The notes under the pieces were generated by a model that was not told the origin of the DNA, searched no databases, and worked only from the letters and a program-made list of their open reading frames with translations. The position numbers and the translations under genes are program-made. Positions 24,168 through 32,719 of a DNA stretch of 36,428 nt are shown in pieces. The number at the start of each line of letters is the position of its first letter. Positions within the stretch are counted from its first letter, which is position 1. The stretch covers positions 1 to 36,428 of the forward strand of contig JADGPC010000211.1 of assembly GCA_017882645.1 (NCBI GenBank), in the 5' to 3' direction. Origin of the DNA: Streptosporangiales bacterium. Its GTDB lineage: Bacteria > Actinomycetota > Actinomycetes > Streptosporangiales > Streptosporangiaceae.

Positions 24168-26135
24168 TCACTTCTTGCGAGGGGCGCGCTTCGGGGCGTC
24201 GCCGACCCTCAGCACCACCATCGTGATGTCGTCTATGAGATTGCCTGCGGTGAATTCGAGCAGCCGCCGGCGCATCGCGGCCTCGAACTGAGCGGGAGGG
24301 AGCCCGGTCAGGCCGGCCAGCTCGTCGAGCAGCCGCGTCTGAAAGTAGGTCTTGTCCAGACCGCGCGCCTGAGTGAGCCCGTCGGTATAGAGGAACAGAA
24401 TGTCGCCCTTGCGCATCGTAAGCTCGTGCGTGCCGGGCTCGGCGTCGGCGAGCAATCCGAGCGGAAGTCCGCCGCCGCCCGGCATCTGAACCCGCCCGTC
24501 CGAGCGGATGACCGCAGCGCTCGGGTGGCCCGCGCTGCCGAGAACCAGGTGCAGGATCCCATCTCGCCAGTCCAGGTGCGCGATGCTGGCGGTCACGAAC
24601 CCGCCGCTCAGTTCCTCGGCCAGCAGGATCTCGTTGGCCCCGGACAGCACGGCGGCGGGGTCGGCGGTGCCGTGCGCGGTCACCCTGATCGCATGCCGCG
24701 CGGCGGCGGTGACGGCCGCCGCTTCCTCGCCCTTGCCGCAGACATCGCCGACGGACAGTCCCCAGCCTGCCGGGGTGCGGTAGACGTCGTAGAAGTCCGC
24801 GCCGATCTCGACGCCCTCTGAGGCTGCGATATAGGCCGCCGCGAGCTCGATTCCGGCGATCTCAGGCAGGCGGCGCGGCAGCAGGCTGGCCTGGAGGGCA
24901 TCGGCTACCTCGGTGCGCCGGCGGAACAGATGGTCGACCCGGATGGCGAGGGCAAGCTGCTCGCCAAGCTCGGCGACCAGGCCGAGATCGGCGATTTCGA
25001 AATGCCCCTCCCCGCCGCGCTTCGCCAGCGTGAGGACGCCGTAGCGTTTCTCGCCGTCGGTGATCGGAACCGACAGCACGGATGTCGAGCCAAGCAGCAT
25101 CAGCAGCGGGATGTCACCCGGCCCGGGGCCGAGTATTCCTGCGTCCTCGGCATGCGCGATCAGAACCGCCTGGCCAGATTCGTGGACCTGCTGCGGCAGC
25201 GAGCCTGGCGCTGGATTCAGGGCCGCGGCGGAGTCCCTGATGCCGGCCAGTCCGGGGCCTTCCGGCCCGATCACGAACTGGCGGCTGAGCCGCCCTCTGC
25301 GGTCGAGGTCGACGATGACCCAGGCCGCCAGCTCGCCGGCCAGCAGCCGGGCGCAGCGCTGCAGGATCATCGACTCGCTGAAGTTCTCGTTCTCCAGCAG
25401 GATCCTGGTCACGGCGGTCACGAGGTCCATCCGCTGAGTAATGGCCTCGATCGCCCTGGCCGGATGACCTGCCGCCGTCGCCCCGGTATCGGCACCCCGG
25501 CGAGAACTGGCCTTCGCCTTCGCCGCGCCCGCACCGGGCAGGTCATCGGTGCCTCCGGCTTCGACCGCCGCGCCGACCAGGTCGGTGACAGCCACGACTA
25601 GCCGGTCGGTGTCACCGCTGACGCTGACCAGGCCCATGGTCAGCAACCGGGGCGCCGCCCCAGCCGAGCCAAGCAGGCCGCACCTGACGCTGGCCTCCTT
25701 GCCGCTTCTGGCCACGGCGCTGAGCTTGGTCTCCACTGCGGCCCGGCTCTGCAGGGCGACGAAGGCCGTGAAGGGCCGGCCGGTCGCGTACCCCGGCTTC
25801 GACCCGAGCAGCTCGGCGGCTGACTTATTGACCCGCACCACGGTGCCGTCCCTGGCCAGCAGGAACAGCGGCACCGGCACATCGGAGAAGGCGGCGCGCA
25901 GCAGGCGGCGTTCCGCGCCGTCCGCGTCGGCGGAGCGCCCGCCGCCCGCCTGGCCAGGGTGAGCAGACGGCCCGGCGAGCAGGCCGATGGCGCCTTCAAG
26001 CTCGGTGAAGGCCGCGTCGAGTACCGCGCCCAGATCGGCAGCGGGCAGGCTCGCTGCCTGCCGCAGCGCCGCCTGGCGCTTCTCGAGCTCGGCAACCTGA
26101 CTCGACGCGTCGTCAGGCTCTGGCTTTACCGGCAC
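24168..26135 (-). CDS. PAS-GAF-PP2C phosphatase (RsbU/SpoIIE type)
   Basis: This 655-residue soluble protein has a helical start, a PAS domain (about 78-190), a low-complexity linker, a GAF domain (about 237-400) and a PP2C/SpoIIE phosphatase domain (about 415-650). Catalytic metal-site segments are GADFYDVYRTPAGWGLSVGD and VCGKGEEAA, then FLYTDGLTQARG, then LIDDITMVVLRVG. Such enzymes dephosphorylate anti-sigma antagonists and so release stress sigma factors. No anti-sigma or antagonist gene is adjacent. Start is GTG 26135 with AGGA upstream. The neighbours on the same strand are GAF and GAF-ANTAR genes, which share the GAF type. Confidence 0.92.
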   Translation of the reverse strand: MPVKPEPDDASSQVAELEKRQAALRQAASLPAADLGAVLDAAFTELEGAIGLLAGPSAHPGQAGGGRSADADGAERRLLRAAFSDVPVPLFLLARDGTVVRVNKSAAELLGSKPGYATGRPFTAFVALQSRAAVETKLSAVARSGKEASVRCGLLGSAGAAPRLLTMGLVSVSGDTDRLVVAVTDLVGAAVEAGGTDDLPGAGAAKAKASSRRGADTGATAAGHPARAIEAITQRMDLVTAVTRILLENENFSESMILQRCARLLAGELAAWVIVDLDRRGRLSRQFVIGPEGPGLAGIRDSAAALNPAPGSLPQQVHESGQAVLIAHAEDAGILGPGPGDIPLLMLLGSTSVLSVPITDGEKRYGVLTLAKRGGEGHFEIADLGLVAELGEQLALAIRVDHLFRRRTEVADALQASLLPRRLPEIAGIELAAAYIAASEGVEIGADFYDVYRTPAGWGLSVGDVCGKGEEAAAVTAAARHAIRVTAHGTADPAAVLSGANEILLAEELSGGFVTASIAHLDWRDGILHLVLGSAGHPSAAVIRSDGRVQMPGGGGLPLGLLADAEPGTHELTMRKGDILFLYTDGLTQARGLDKTYFQTRLLDELAGLTGLPPAQFEAAMRRRLLEFTAGNLIDDITMVVLRVGDAPKRAPRKK

Positions 26136-26217
26136 TAGGTGTCCTATTCTCGTCGCGGCACTTCAGGCCCACTAGATCAGTCATGCGTCGCGAGCGTCCA
26201 GTGCCGGCTACGTCGGG

Positions 26218-26846
26218 TCAGGTGTGATGTCGCCACCGGCGCCCGCCGGGCGGCCGGCCGGGCCCGCTGAGCCGCTCGATCGCTGCAGCGGCGAGGTCAG
26301 CGATGTGAGCCAGGACGCTCAGCTCAAGGAACGTCACGTGCGGCTCGGTGCGGCGGCGCACGATGGTGATCGCGCCGACTGATGCGTCATCGACCGAGAC
26401 CGGGCCCACGGCGTAGGATCCGGCGCCGAGCGCCTCCACCACGCGACGGCCGTCCGGAAGGATGCCAAGCTCGGCCGGGTCCGCCATCGAGGCCTGGACG
26501 AGCGGCGTGCGCTGGGTCATAGCCGACGCGATCAGCGGGCAACTGTGCACCGGCAGCTTCGCACTGCCGCCGCGAGATCGGGCTCGTGGCGGCTGCCGGC
26601 GACCGATCGGGAGCCCGGTCCCCACGGAGCCAGGTCGACGATGACCCAGTCAGCAAAGCGCCCGGTCAGGGCGTCGGCGGTACCGGCCTGGAGATCCCGC
26701 TCGGCGGTCGCGGTCGCGGTCGCGGCCACGGCCGCGCCGCCCGCTGCCGCGAAGGCATCGAGCGCCGTCGTCCACGCGCGGACCCGCTCTGCGGGCCATA
26801 CGTATCCTGCCGGGAGGTTCATCTTCCTTCTGACCTGGATCTGCAC
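26218..26846 (-). pseudogene. GAF-domain protein broken by a -1 frameshift
   Basis: The first frame gives MNLPAGYVWPAERVRAWTTA, then TGRFADWVIVDLAPWGPGSR, then EPDLAAAVRS, and soon stops. The next frame takes over as KLPVHSCPLIASAMTQRTPL, then VEALGAGSYAVGPVSVDDAS, then FLELSVLAHIADLAAAAIER. Together they form one GAF domain similar in layout to that of the phosphatase next door. The shift lies at about 26557-26561, where one base appears missing between the codons for VR and KLP. The gene would encode about 205 residues. A real pseudogene, sequencing error or programmed shift are all possible; I see no slippery run. Start is GTG 26846 or ATG 26822. Confidence 0.78.
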
Positions 26847-26937
26847 TGGTCGCCCGCCCGCCGGGCTGCCGTCCGTTGGACGGCCGGCGGGCTGGCAGCG
26901 AGCCGCAGCTACCCCGGGCCTGCTCGGGGAAACAGGC

Positions 26938-27678
26938 TCAGCCGCGCTCGAGCTCGTGCGACTCGACGATCCGCCTCGCGACCTCGGTGACCTTGATCTG
27001 GCTGGTCTGCGAAATCTTCCGCATCCGCCGCAGCGCCTCGTCAGCGCTGCAGCTGAGGCCGACCATCAAGATCCCCTTGGCCTGATCGACCACCGCCCTG
27101 GAGTCAGCTCCCTCGCTCAGCTGGCGGACAGTCCGCTGCGCGGCGTCATAGTCCGAGGTGTTGCGCATCACCGCACTGCCGAAAGCGATCAGCAGTTCGC
27201 CGATCGGCACTCGCTCGGGGTCGAGCACCCGGGGCCGGGTGGCGTACATCGTCAGCGTCAGCGCGAGCGTTCCTGACCCATGCACCAGCGTGAGCGACGA
27301 CCGGACTCCCAGTGACAGCGCCCTGCTCGCGTACTCCGGCCACCGCGTCTCGGTCAGCGTGTCCGGGCAGCTGACCTGATTGCCGGCCGCGAGCGCCGCT
27401 ATCACGGGCCCGCGCCGCCAGGCCTGCTGGACTTCGGCGAGCTCGGACAGGTCAGGATGGCTGGCCGCGGTAATGGCCGGCTCGCTGTCGTGCCACAGCA
27501 CGGACGTTGCGCCCGAGCAGCCCGGCACATGCCGGGCCGCGAGCTCCACCAGCCGGTGCATGGCCCGCGACTCTGAGGCACTCGCAAGGGTCAGCAGTTC
27601 GCCGGCGGCCTGCGCGAGGTCCGCGCTCAGGTCCCCTGACTCCGCTTCAGACACCGCCACCTCGTGCGCGCGATTCAC
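26938..27678 (-). CDS. GAF-ANTAR RNA-binding antitermination regulator
   Basis: ANTAR domains bind paired hairpins in nascent RNA and prevent termination. Residues about 40-175 of this 246-residue protein form a GAF-like sensor (SATSVLWHD, WRRGPVIAALAAGNQVSCPD, LGVRSSLTLVHGSGTLALTL). Residues about 185-240 form the ANTAR domain: LSEGADSRAVVDQAKGILMV, then SADEALRRMRKISQTSQIKV, then TEVARRIVES. GTG 27678 is chosen because upstream sequence is AT-rich and promoter-like; the frame is open to 27816 without domain content. No receiver is attached, so the GAF domain would provide the signal. Confidence 0.9.
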   Translation of the reverse strand: MNRAHEVAVSEAESGDLSADLAQAAGELLTLASASESRAMHRLVELAARHVPGCSGATSVLWHDSEPAITAASHPDLSELAEVQQAWRRGPVIAALAAGNQVSCPDTLTETRWPEYASRALSLGVRSSLTLVHGSGTLALTLTMYATRPRVLDPERVPIGELLIAFGSAVMRNTSDYDAAQRTVRQLSEGADSRAVVDQAKGILMVGLSCSADEALRRMRKISQTSQIKVTEVARRIVESHELERG

Positions 27679-27838
27679 GTCCGATAACAACCACCATCTA
27701 CTATTTTGGCGGACCACCGCCACAGCGGGAAATAGTCTGGCCACGGTCCTGCACTCCGGGTCGGGCGATCCGCCGGGAGGCTGCTCCCCCTGCAATCCGC
27801 CGATTGCCCTCGACAAGGCACTATCCCACCGTCACGAG

Positions 27839-27844
27839 TAAGCT
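27839..27844 (+). promoter_or_regulatory. Putative -10 box (TAAGCT) of leaderless receiver-PP2C gene
   Basis: TAAGCT ends 6 bases before ATG 27851 and no ribosome site is present. The 172-base divergent gap to the GAF-ANTAR start would also contain that gene's promoter. Confidence 0.42.
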
Positions 27845-27850
27845 CCCTCG

Positions 27851-29074
27851 ATGAACCGACCCGGCGAGACCGCCCGAGGGATTCACGGAATGCTCCAGCT
27901 TGCCACAGAAGGCACCGCCGACGAGGTGGTACCTGTACTCCTGATCGAGGATGACGAGGCCGACGCCATCCTCGTGCGAGAGTACCTGCACGACGCCGGC
28001 CTCGGCGTCTCGCTGTCCTGGCAGCAGAGCCTCGCCGCTGCCACCCCGGAGCTCGCGGCCGGCCCGGTCTGCGTGCTTCTCGACCTCGGGCTGCCGGACT
28101 CAGTGGGATTTGAGGGGCTGCGGCATGTACTGCGCCTGGCTCCCGACGCTGCGGTGCTGGTCCTGACCGGGGCCAGCGACGCGTCGCTCGGGATCGCCGC
28201 CATGACGGCTGGCGCGCAGGACTACCTGGTCAAGGGTCAGGTGGACGGAGCGACGCTGAGCCGGTGCATCAGGTATGCGATCGAGCGGAAGCGCGCCAAC
28301 GACTCGGCCCGCAAGCTGCGCGAAGCCGCGATGAGGCAGGCCGAGTACGCCAGGCTCGAACGCGGGCTGCTACCGGTTCCGATCCTGGACGACGAGAACC
28401 TCTTTCATTCGCTGCGCTACCAGCCGGGCCGCGATCAGGCGCTGCTTGGCGGCGATTTCTACGACCTGGTTCAGACTGGTGACGGCACGCTGCACGCCCT
28501 GATCGGCGATGTCTGCGGTCACGGGCCTGACGAGGCGGCGCTGGGTGTCTGCCTGCGGGTCGCCTGGCGGACGCTGGTGCTGTCCGGCCACGAGCCAAGT
28601 CACACGCTGAATTGCCTGCAGGAAGTGCTGATCCGCGAACGGCACCGGCGCGAGGTGTTCGCTACCGTGGCGACGCTGAGCATCGATGTGGCGACGGGCG
28701 ACGGCGTCATGCACATCGCCGGTCACCCGCCGCCGGTCTTGCTCGGATCGCTACCGTCCGCCCTCGGCGACGGACGCGCCGGGCCGCCGCTCGGACTGTT
28801 CGACGAGGACTGGCCGGAGGTGCCCGTCTCGCTCGGCCAGGAATGGGCGCTGATGCTCTACACCGACGGGCTCATCGAGGGCCGCGGCGGATCCGACCGG
28901 CGGGTGCTCGGCCCTGAGGGGCTGCTCGACCTGATCGCGGCATCATCGCCCGGGCCAGCTGTTCGTGGGTTCGAGGACACGCTGGCCGAGACGCTGCTCA
29001 AGACCGTCGAGCGGCTCAATTGCGGGCCGCTTGCCGATGATGTCGCGGTGATCATCATCGGCCGGCACGCGTGA
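27851..29074 (+). CDS. Receiver-PP2C phosphatase response regulator
   Basis: The 407-residue protein joins a CheY-like receiver (about 28-145; acidic LIEDDEAD, acceptor D78 in LLDLGLPDS, switch K in YLVKGQ) to a PP2C/SpoIIE phosphatase (about 185-405). The phosphatase shows LLGGDFYDLVQTGDG, LIGDVCGHGPDEAALG, LMLYTDGLIEGRG and LADDVAVIIIG. This RssB/RsbU-like layout lets a histidine kinase control a serine/threonine phosphatase that acts on an anti-sigma antagonist or similar phosphoprotein. Its stop overlaps the start of the CHASE3 kinase as GTGA, so that kinase is the likely phosphodonor. The start ATG 27851 follows a -10 box by 6 bases. Confidence 0.93.
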   Translation: MNRPGETARGIHGMLQLATEGTADEVVPVLLIEDDEADAILVREYLHDAGLGVSLSWQQSLAAATPELAAGPVCVLLDLGLPDSVGFEGLRHVLRLAPDAAVLVLTGASDASLGIAAMTAGAQDYLVKGQVDGATLSRCIRYAIERKRANDSARKLREAAMRQAEYARLERGLLPVPILDDENLFHSLRYQPGRDQALLGGDFYDLVQTGDGTLHALIGDVCGHGPDEAALGVCLRVAWRTLVLSGHEPSHTLNCLQEVLIRERHRREVFATVATLSIDVATGDGVMHIAGHPPPVLLGSLPSALGDGRAGPPLGLFDEDWPEVPVSLGQEWALMLYTDGLIEGRGGSDRRVLGPEGLLDLIAASSPGPAVRGFEDTLAETLLKTVERLNCGPLADDVAVIIIGRHA

Positions 29075-30669
29075 CCGATCAGCTGGCCAGGACCGCGCCG
29101 GCGCGCGCCGCTCAGGACGGCCCGTCCACCGTCCGGGCCAGGACCCGCCATACCTTCAGCGAGGGAACCTGGTCACTCAAGCGCAGGCTCGGACTGGCCT
29201 TCACCGTGGCCGGCGCGGTGTTCGTCATCGGGAGCGTGCTCGGCGGGCTTGCGCTCAACGCCATGGTGAGCGCGGTCAACCTCCAGGTCAACCGGCTCGA
29301 CCCGGCCGCGCACAGCACCAGCTACCTGCTCACCTCGCTGGTCGACGAGGAGACCGGCGTCCGCGGCTACATCATCAGCCGCCAGCAGTCCTTCCTGGCG
29401 CCCTACCGGCAGGGTGTCCGTCAGACGGCCAGCTATATTTCCGAGCTGCACAGGCTCGTGGATGCCTATCCGGCGCTCCGGCCCCGCCTGCACGCCGTCG
29501 AGAGCCAGGCCAACCTGTGGCGCAGTCAGTACGCGGAGCCCGCGATCACGACCATCATGGGTAAGAAGCAGGTCCCCGCCGCGCTTGAGACGACGGGCAA
29601 GCTCGACTTCGACCGGCTCCGCGCCGACATCGCCAGCCTGAATAGGGAGATACTCTCCGAGCGCGCCGCAGCGCTCCGCCGGCTGCACGCGGCCACCACC
29701 GCGGTGATCGTCGTGGCGATCACCGGCGCGATCGCGCTGATCGCCGCCGCCGCCGCGGCCTGGGCCGCGATGAACGCGTGGGTCACCAGGCCGCTGGCCC
29801 TGCTCGGGAACGAGGCGCAGGTCGTGGCGTCGGGCGGGCTCGACCATGAGCTGAAGGTCAGCGGCCCGCAGGAAGTCATGGAGCTGGCGGCCGACGTGGA
29901 GGCCATGCGTCGCCAGCTGCTGGCCAGCCTCGACGACCTGTCCTACAAGGCCACCGAGCTCGAGCGGTCCAACCGGGAGCTCGAGCAGTTCGCCTACGTC
30001 GCCTCGCACGACCTCCAGGAACCGCTGCGGAAGGTGGCCAGCTTCTGCCAGATGCTGGAATCCCGGTACGCGGGGCAGCTGGACGACCGCGCCCACCAGT
30101 ACATCGCGTTCGCCGTTGACGGCGCCAAGCGCATGCAGCTGCTCATCAACGAGCTGCTGACGTTCTCCCGGGTCGGCCAGCCAGGAACCGTCCGCGGTCC
30201 CGTCGACCTGAACACCGTGGCCAGCGAGGCCGCGGACCGGCTGGACGCCACGATCGCCGACACCGACGCGGAGGTCGTGGCCGGGGAACTGCCCACCGTG
30301 ACCGGCGACGCGACGCTGCTGACTCAGCTCTTCCAGAATCTCATCGCCAACTCGATCAAGTTCCGGCAGCCGGACGAGCGGCCGCTCGTCCGGATCACGG
30401 CCGAGCGCAAGGACGGGTACTGGGAGTTCGCGTGCCAGGACAACGGGATCGGCATCGCTCCGGCGCACGCGGAGCGAGTCTTCGTGATCTTCCAGCGGCT
30501 GCATCCGCGGGACGCTTACCCCGGAACCGGCATCGGGCTTGCGCTGTGCCGGAAGATCGTCGATTTCCACGGCGGGACCATCTGGGTGGATACCGGCGCT
30601 GATCCAGGATCAGGCACTACGATCCGGTGGACAATTCCCGAGTCGGACGAGCTGAAGGAGGCCACGTGA
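29071..30669 (+). CDS. CHASE3-HAMP sensor histidine kinase
   Basis: The kinase has 532 residues. TM1 lies at about 41-65, and a CHASE3-type extracytoplasmic sensor follows, with the typical [20 protein letters not shown] and [10 protein letters not shown]2 lies at about 210-230, then HAMP. HisKA has H313 in [20 protein letters not shown], and the ATPase has the N box [11 protein letters not shown]1 [10 protein letters not shown] and [26 protein letters not shown] is the form seen in phytochrome-like and CHASE3 kinases that pair with Rcp1-type receivers, which is exactly what follows. It is translationally coupled on both sides (GTGA overlaps). The stimulus is unknown. Confidence 0.94.
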   Translation: MTDQLARTAPARAAQDGPSTVRARTRHTFSEGTWSLKRRLGLAFTVAGAVFVIGSVLGGLALNAMVSAVNLQVNRLDPAAHSTSYLLTSLVDEETGVRGYIISRQQSFLAPYRQGVRQTASYISELHRLVDAYPALRPRLHAVESQANLWRSQYAEPAITTIMGKKQVPAALETTGKLDFDRLRADIASLNREILSERAAALRRLHAATTAVIVVAITGAIALIAAAAAAWAAMNAWVTRPLALLGNEAQVVASGGLDHELKVSGPQEVMELAADVEAMRRQLLASLDDLSYKATELERSNRELEQFAYVASHDLQEPLRKVASFCQMLESRYAGQLDDRAHQYIAFAVDGAKRMQLLINELLTFSRVGQPGTVRGPVDLNTVASEAADRLDATIADTDAEVVAGELPTVTGDATLLTQLFQNLIANSIKFRQPDERPLVRITAERKDGYWEFACQDNGIGIAPAHAERVFVIFQRLHPRDAYPGTGIGLALCRKIVDFHGGTIWVDTGADPGSGTTIRWTIPESDELKEAT

Positions 30670-31112
30670 CCAGCGGCGATCCACCGGTCATGATCCAGAT
30701 CCTGCTCGTCGAAGACGACCCTGGGGACGTGCTCATCACCAGGGAAGCCTTCGCCGAGAACAAGGTGCGCAATCATCTCAGCGTGGTCTCCGACGGGGAG
30801 ACGGCGATGTCCTTCCTGCGAAATGAGGGCGATTTCGCCGCTGCGCCGCGGCCGGATCTCATCCTGCTCGACCTCAACCTGCCCAGGAAGGCGGGGCATG
30901 AGGTACTTGCCGAGATCAAGTCCGACGTCGACCTGCAGCGGATTCCGGTTGTCGTGCTGACCACCTCCGATGCCGAGGAGGACGTACTGCGCAGCTACGA
31001 CCTCCATGCCAACGCCTACGTCACCAAACCTGTCGATTTCAGCTGCTTCCTGAACGTGGTCCGGCAGATCGACGAGTTCTTCGTCTCGGTGGTCAAGCTT
31101 CCTGGCCGGTAA
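30666..31112 (+). CDS. Single-domain response regulator, Rcp1-like
   Basis: The 148-residue protein is one receiver domain without output: [20 protein letters not shown], acceptor D69 in [33 protein letters not shown] and [15 protein letters not shown]. These features match the cyanobacterial Rcp1-type class that serves HDLQEPL kinases. It probably passes or buffers phosphate between the CHASE3 kinase and the receiver-PP2C protein. GTG 30666 overlaps the kinase stop as GTGA. The three genes form one unit. Confidence 0.93.
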   Translation: MTSGDPPVMIQILLVEDDPGDVLITREAFAENKVRNHLSVVSDGETAMSFLRNEGDFAAAPRPDLILLDLNLPRKAGHEVLAEIKSDVDLQRIPVVVLTTSDAEEDVLRSYDLHANAYVTKPVDFSCFLNVVRQIDEFFVSVVKLPGR

Positions 31113-31209
31113 CTGAATCAGCCGCTGGCCGGGATTACCTCACCGGATCGCGGGAAGTGCAGACCAGCCGCCGCACGGCGCGGTGCAGGGCGCTGACTCA
31201 GGGTTCGGG

Positions 31210-31719
31210 ATGAGAACAACGGACGACGACAGGAACGAGTCCCCGCAGCAGCGGGATGACCGCAATCTGATGGAACTGCTTCAGGAGCTGCGGGTCGCTG
31301 GGCTCGGCGTCCAGGTACTGTTCGGGTTCTTGCTCTCGCTCCCGTGCACGAACAGGTTCATCAAGCTCAGTCAGTCCCAGCGCGGGCTGTACGTCGCGGA
31401 CCTGCTGCTCGCGGCCCTGTCGACCGCGCTGCTGCTCGCCCCGGTCGCCTATCACCGCCTTGTCTTCCGGCAGCATCTCAAGGAGCGGCTGGTCAGGATG
31501 GCCAACGGGATGGCTATCGCCGGCCTGGTCGCCGTGGGGCTGGCCGTGACCGCAGCGGTGCTGCTGGTGGTCAGCTTCGTGGCCGGCGGCGCGCCCGCCG
31601 TCATCGTCGGCGTCTTCCTCGCCAGTCTCATCACCGCGCTCTGGTTCGTGTTCCCGCTGGCCCGCCGCGAGGAAGCTGAGGAGTCGCGTGCCTCGGGTGG
31701 ACGTACCATGCACCAGTGA
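31210..31719 (+). CDS. DUF6328-like integral membrane protein
   Basis: The 169-residue protein has an acidic head followed by LMELLQELRVAGLGVQVLFG and FLLSLP, the recognisable DUF6328 opening. Hydrophobic segments lie at about 33-48, 63-83, 105-128 and 132-150. The family is common in actinobacteria and has no known activity. ATG 31210 is chosen; a GTG at 31183 is in frame. The stop overlaps the start of the following methyltransferase, so the two are probably co-translated, although that gene also seems to have its own promoter. Confidence 0.8.
   Translation: MRTTDDDRNESPQQRDDRNLMELLQELRVAGLGVQVLFGFLLSLPCTNRFIKLSQSQRGLYVADLLLAALSTALLLAPVAYHRLVFRQHLKERLVRMANGMAIAGLVAVGLAVTAAVLLVVSFVAGGAPAVIVGVFLASLITALWFVFPLARREEAEESRASGGRTMHQ
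31704..31709 (+). promoter_or_regulatory. Putative internal -10 box (TACCAT) before methyltransferase
   Basis: TACCAT lies inside the end of the DUF6328 gene and ends 6 bases before GTG 31716. Its spacing equals that of the other leaderless candidates here. Because the genes also overlap as GTGA, coupling is an equally good explanation. Confidence 0.3.
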
Positions 31720-32582
31720 CCGCAGCGAACCGGGCCGGGACGAGCCACGCTGAACTGGCCGGGCTGCTCAGGCGCTGGAGCGACGACCTGGCCGCGTGGG
31801 CTATCCCTGCGCACATCCTCGCGGCGGTGCCGGACTCTCCCTGGGTGCTGCCTGGCCAGGTCTTCGCCCGGCGGGCGGACAAGCTGGCCGCCGAGCCGGC
31901 CGGCCCGTCGTTCGAGCAGGCCTGGGCGGCGCTCGACCCCCCCGGGACCGTGCTGGACGTCGGCTCGGGAGCCGGTGCCGCCTGCCTGCCGCTGCTGGCT
32001 CGCACCACCAGCCTGACTGCGGTCGATGCCGACGAGCGGATGCTCGCCCTGCTCGCCGAGCGGACCGACGCGCGGGGTGCGCGGGCTCGCCGTGTGCACG
32101 GCCAGTGGCCGCAGGTCGCCCCCGAGGTGCCCGTCGCGGATGTCGTCACCTGCCATCATGTCCTTTACAACGTTCCTGACCTGGCTCCCTTCGTGACGGC
32201 TCTGACAGGTCATGCCGGGCGCCTGGTCGTGGTCGAGACCGCCAGCTCGCATCCGATGACCTCCCTGAACCAGCTGTGGCTGAGATTCCACGGCCTGCGC
32301 CGGCCGGACCGCCCGACCGGAGACGACCTGCTGGCGATCCTGCGGGCCATGGACCTGGACATCTCGTGCCAGCGATGGCAGCGGCCAGGCGGTCCTGATT
32401 ACGAAAGCTTCGGCGAGCTGACCGACGTGACCCGCCGGCGGCTGTGCCTGCCGGCGGAACGGGCCGGCGACGTCGCTGACGCGCTGATCGAGGCCGGCAT
32501 CGATCCGCTGCATCCGCTCGACCTCGGCTCTTCCGGCCGGGATGTCCTGACCATCTGGTGGAAGGGCGGCGGGCAGAATTAG
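31716..32582 (+). CDS. Class I SAM-dependent methyltransferase
   Basis: This 288-residue protein has motif I TVLDVGSGAGAACLPLLA, motif II LTAVDADERMLALLAER, and a post-motif ADVVTCHHVLYNVPDLAPFV. The N-terminal helices (AELAGLLRRWSDDLAAWAIP) would cover the substrate site. The C-terminal domain ends in DLGSSGRDVLTIWWKGG. Substrate class is not evident; it differs from the methyltransferase at 20579. The GTG start overlaps the DUF6328 stop. A 137-base gap with repeats separates it from the LCP gene. Confidence 0.87.
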   Translation: MTAANRAGTSHAELAGLLRRWSDDLAAWAIPAHILAAVPDSPWVLPGQVFARRADKLAAEPAGPSFEQAWAALDPPGTVLDVGSGAGAACLPLLARTTSLTAVDADERMLALLAERTDARGARARRVHGQWPQVAPEVPVADVVTCHHVLYNVPDLAPFVTALTGHAGRLVVVETASSHPMTSLNQLWLRFHGLRRPDRPTGDDLLAILRAMDLDISCQRWQRPGGPDYESFGELTDVTRRRLCLPAERAGDVADALIEAGIDPLHPLDLGSSGRDVLTIWWKGGGQN

Positions 32583-32595
32583 CGCACTGGCGGTA

Positions 32596-32663
32596 CTAGC
32601 CGACTTCGGGGAGCTAGCCGGCTTCGGCGGGCAATCCGGCCCGGGGCTAGCCGATTTGGCTGC
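32596..32663 (+). repeat. Three imperfect CTAGCCG repeats
   Basis: CTAGCCGACTTCGGGGAG at 32596, CTAGCCGGCTTCGGCGGG at 32614 and CTAGCCGATTTGGCTG at 32647 are related. The first two are direct neighbours at 18-bp spacing. They lie between the methyltransferase stop and the LCP start, so they could be operator sites or simple tandem expansion. Confidence 0.6.
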
Positions 32664-32719
32664 TCGCACGTCTTGTTGTAGAGACGATAGGACAGCGTGA
32701 CGACGGTGAGGCACCTTTC

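Noticed and set aside
24151-24179. CACTTCTTGCG direct repeat at the 3' end of the PP2C gene
   Set aside because: Only two copies of 11 bases 18 bases apart, one of them covering the last codons; most likely a small tandem duplication.
26557-26561. Programmed frameshift in the GAF gene
   Set aside because: No slippery heptamer or downstream structure is evident; a simple one-base loss or sequencing error is more economical.
29173-30570. Long minus-strand frame opposite the CHASE3 kinase
   Set aside because: It is an antisense shadow of a gene with complete kinase motifs; no start signal.
31452-32714. Minus-strand frame across DUF6328 and the methyltransferase
   Set aside because: It spans two real genes on the other strand and shows no family pattern.
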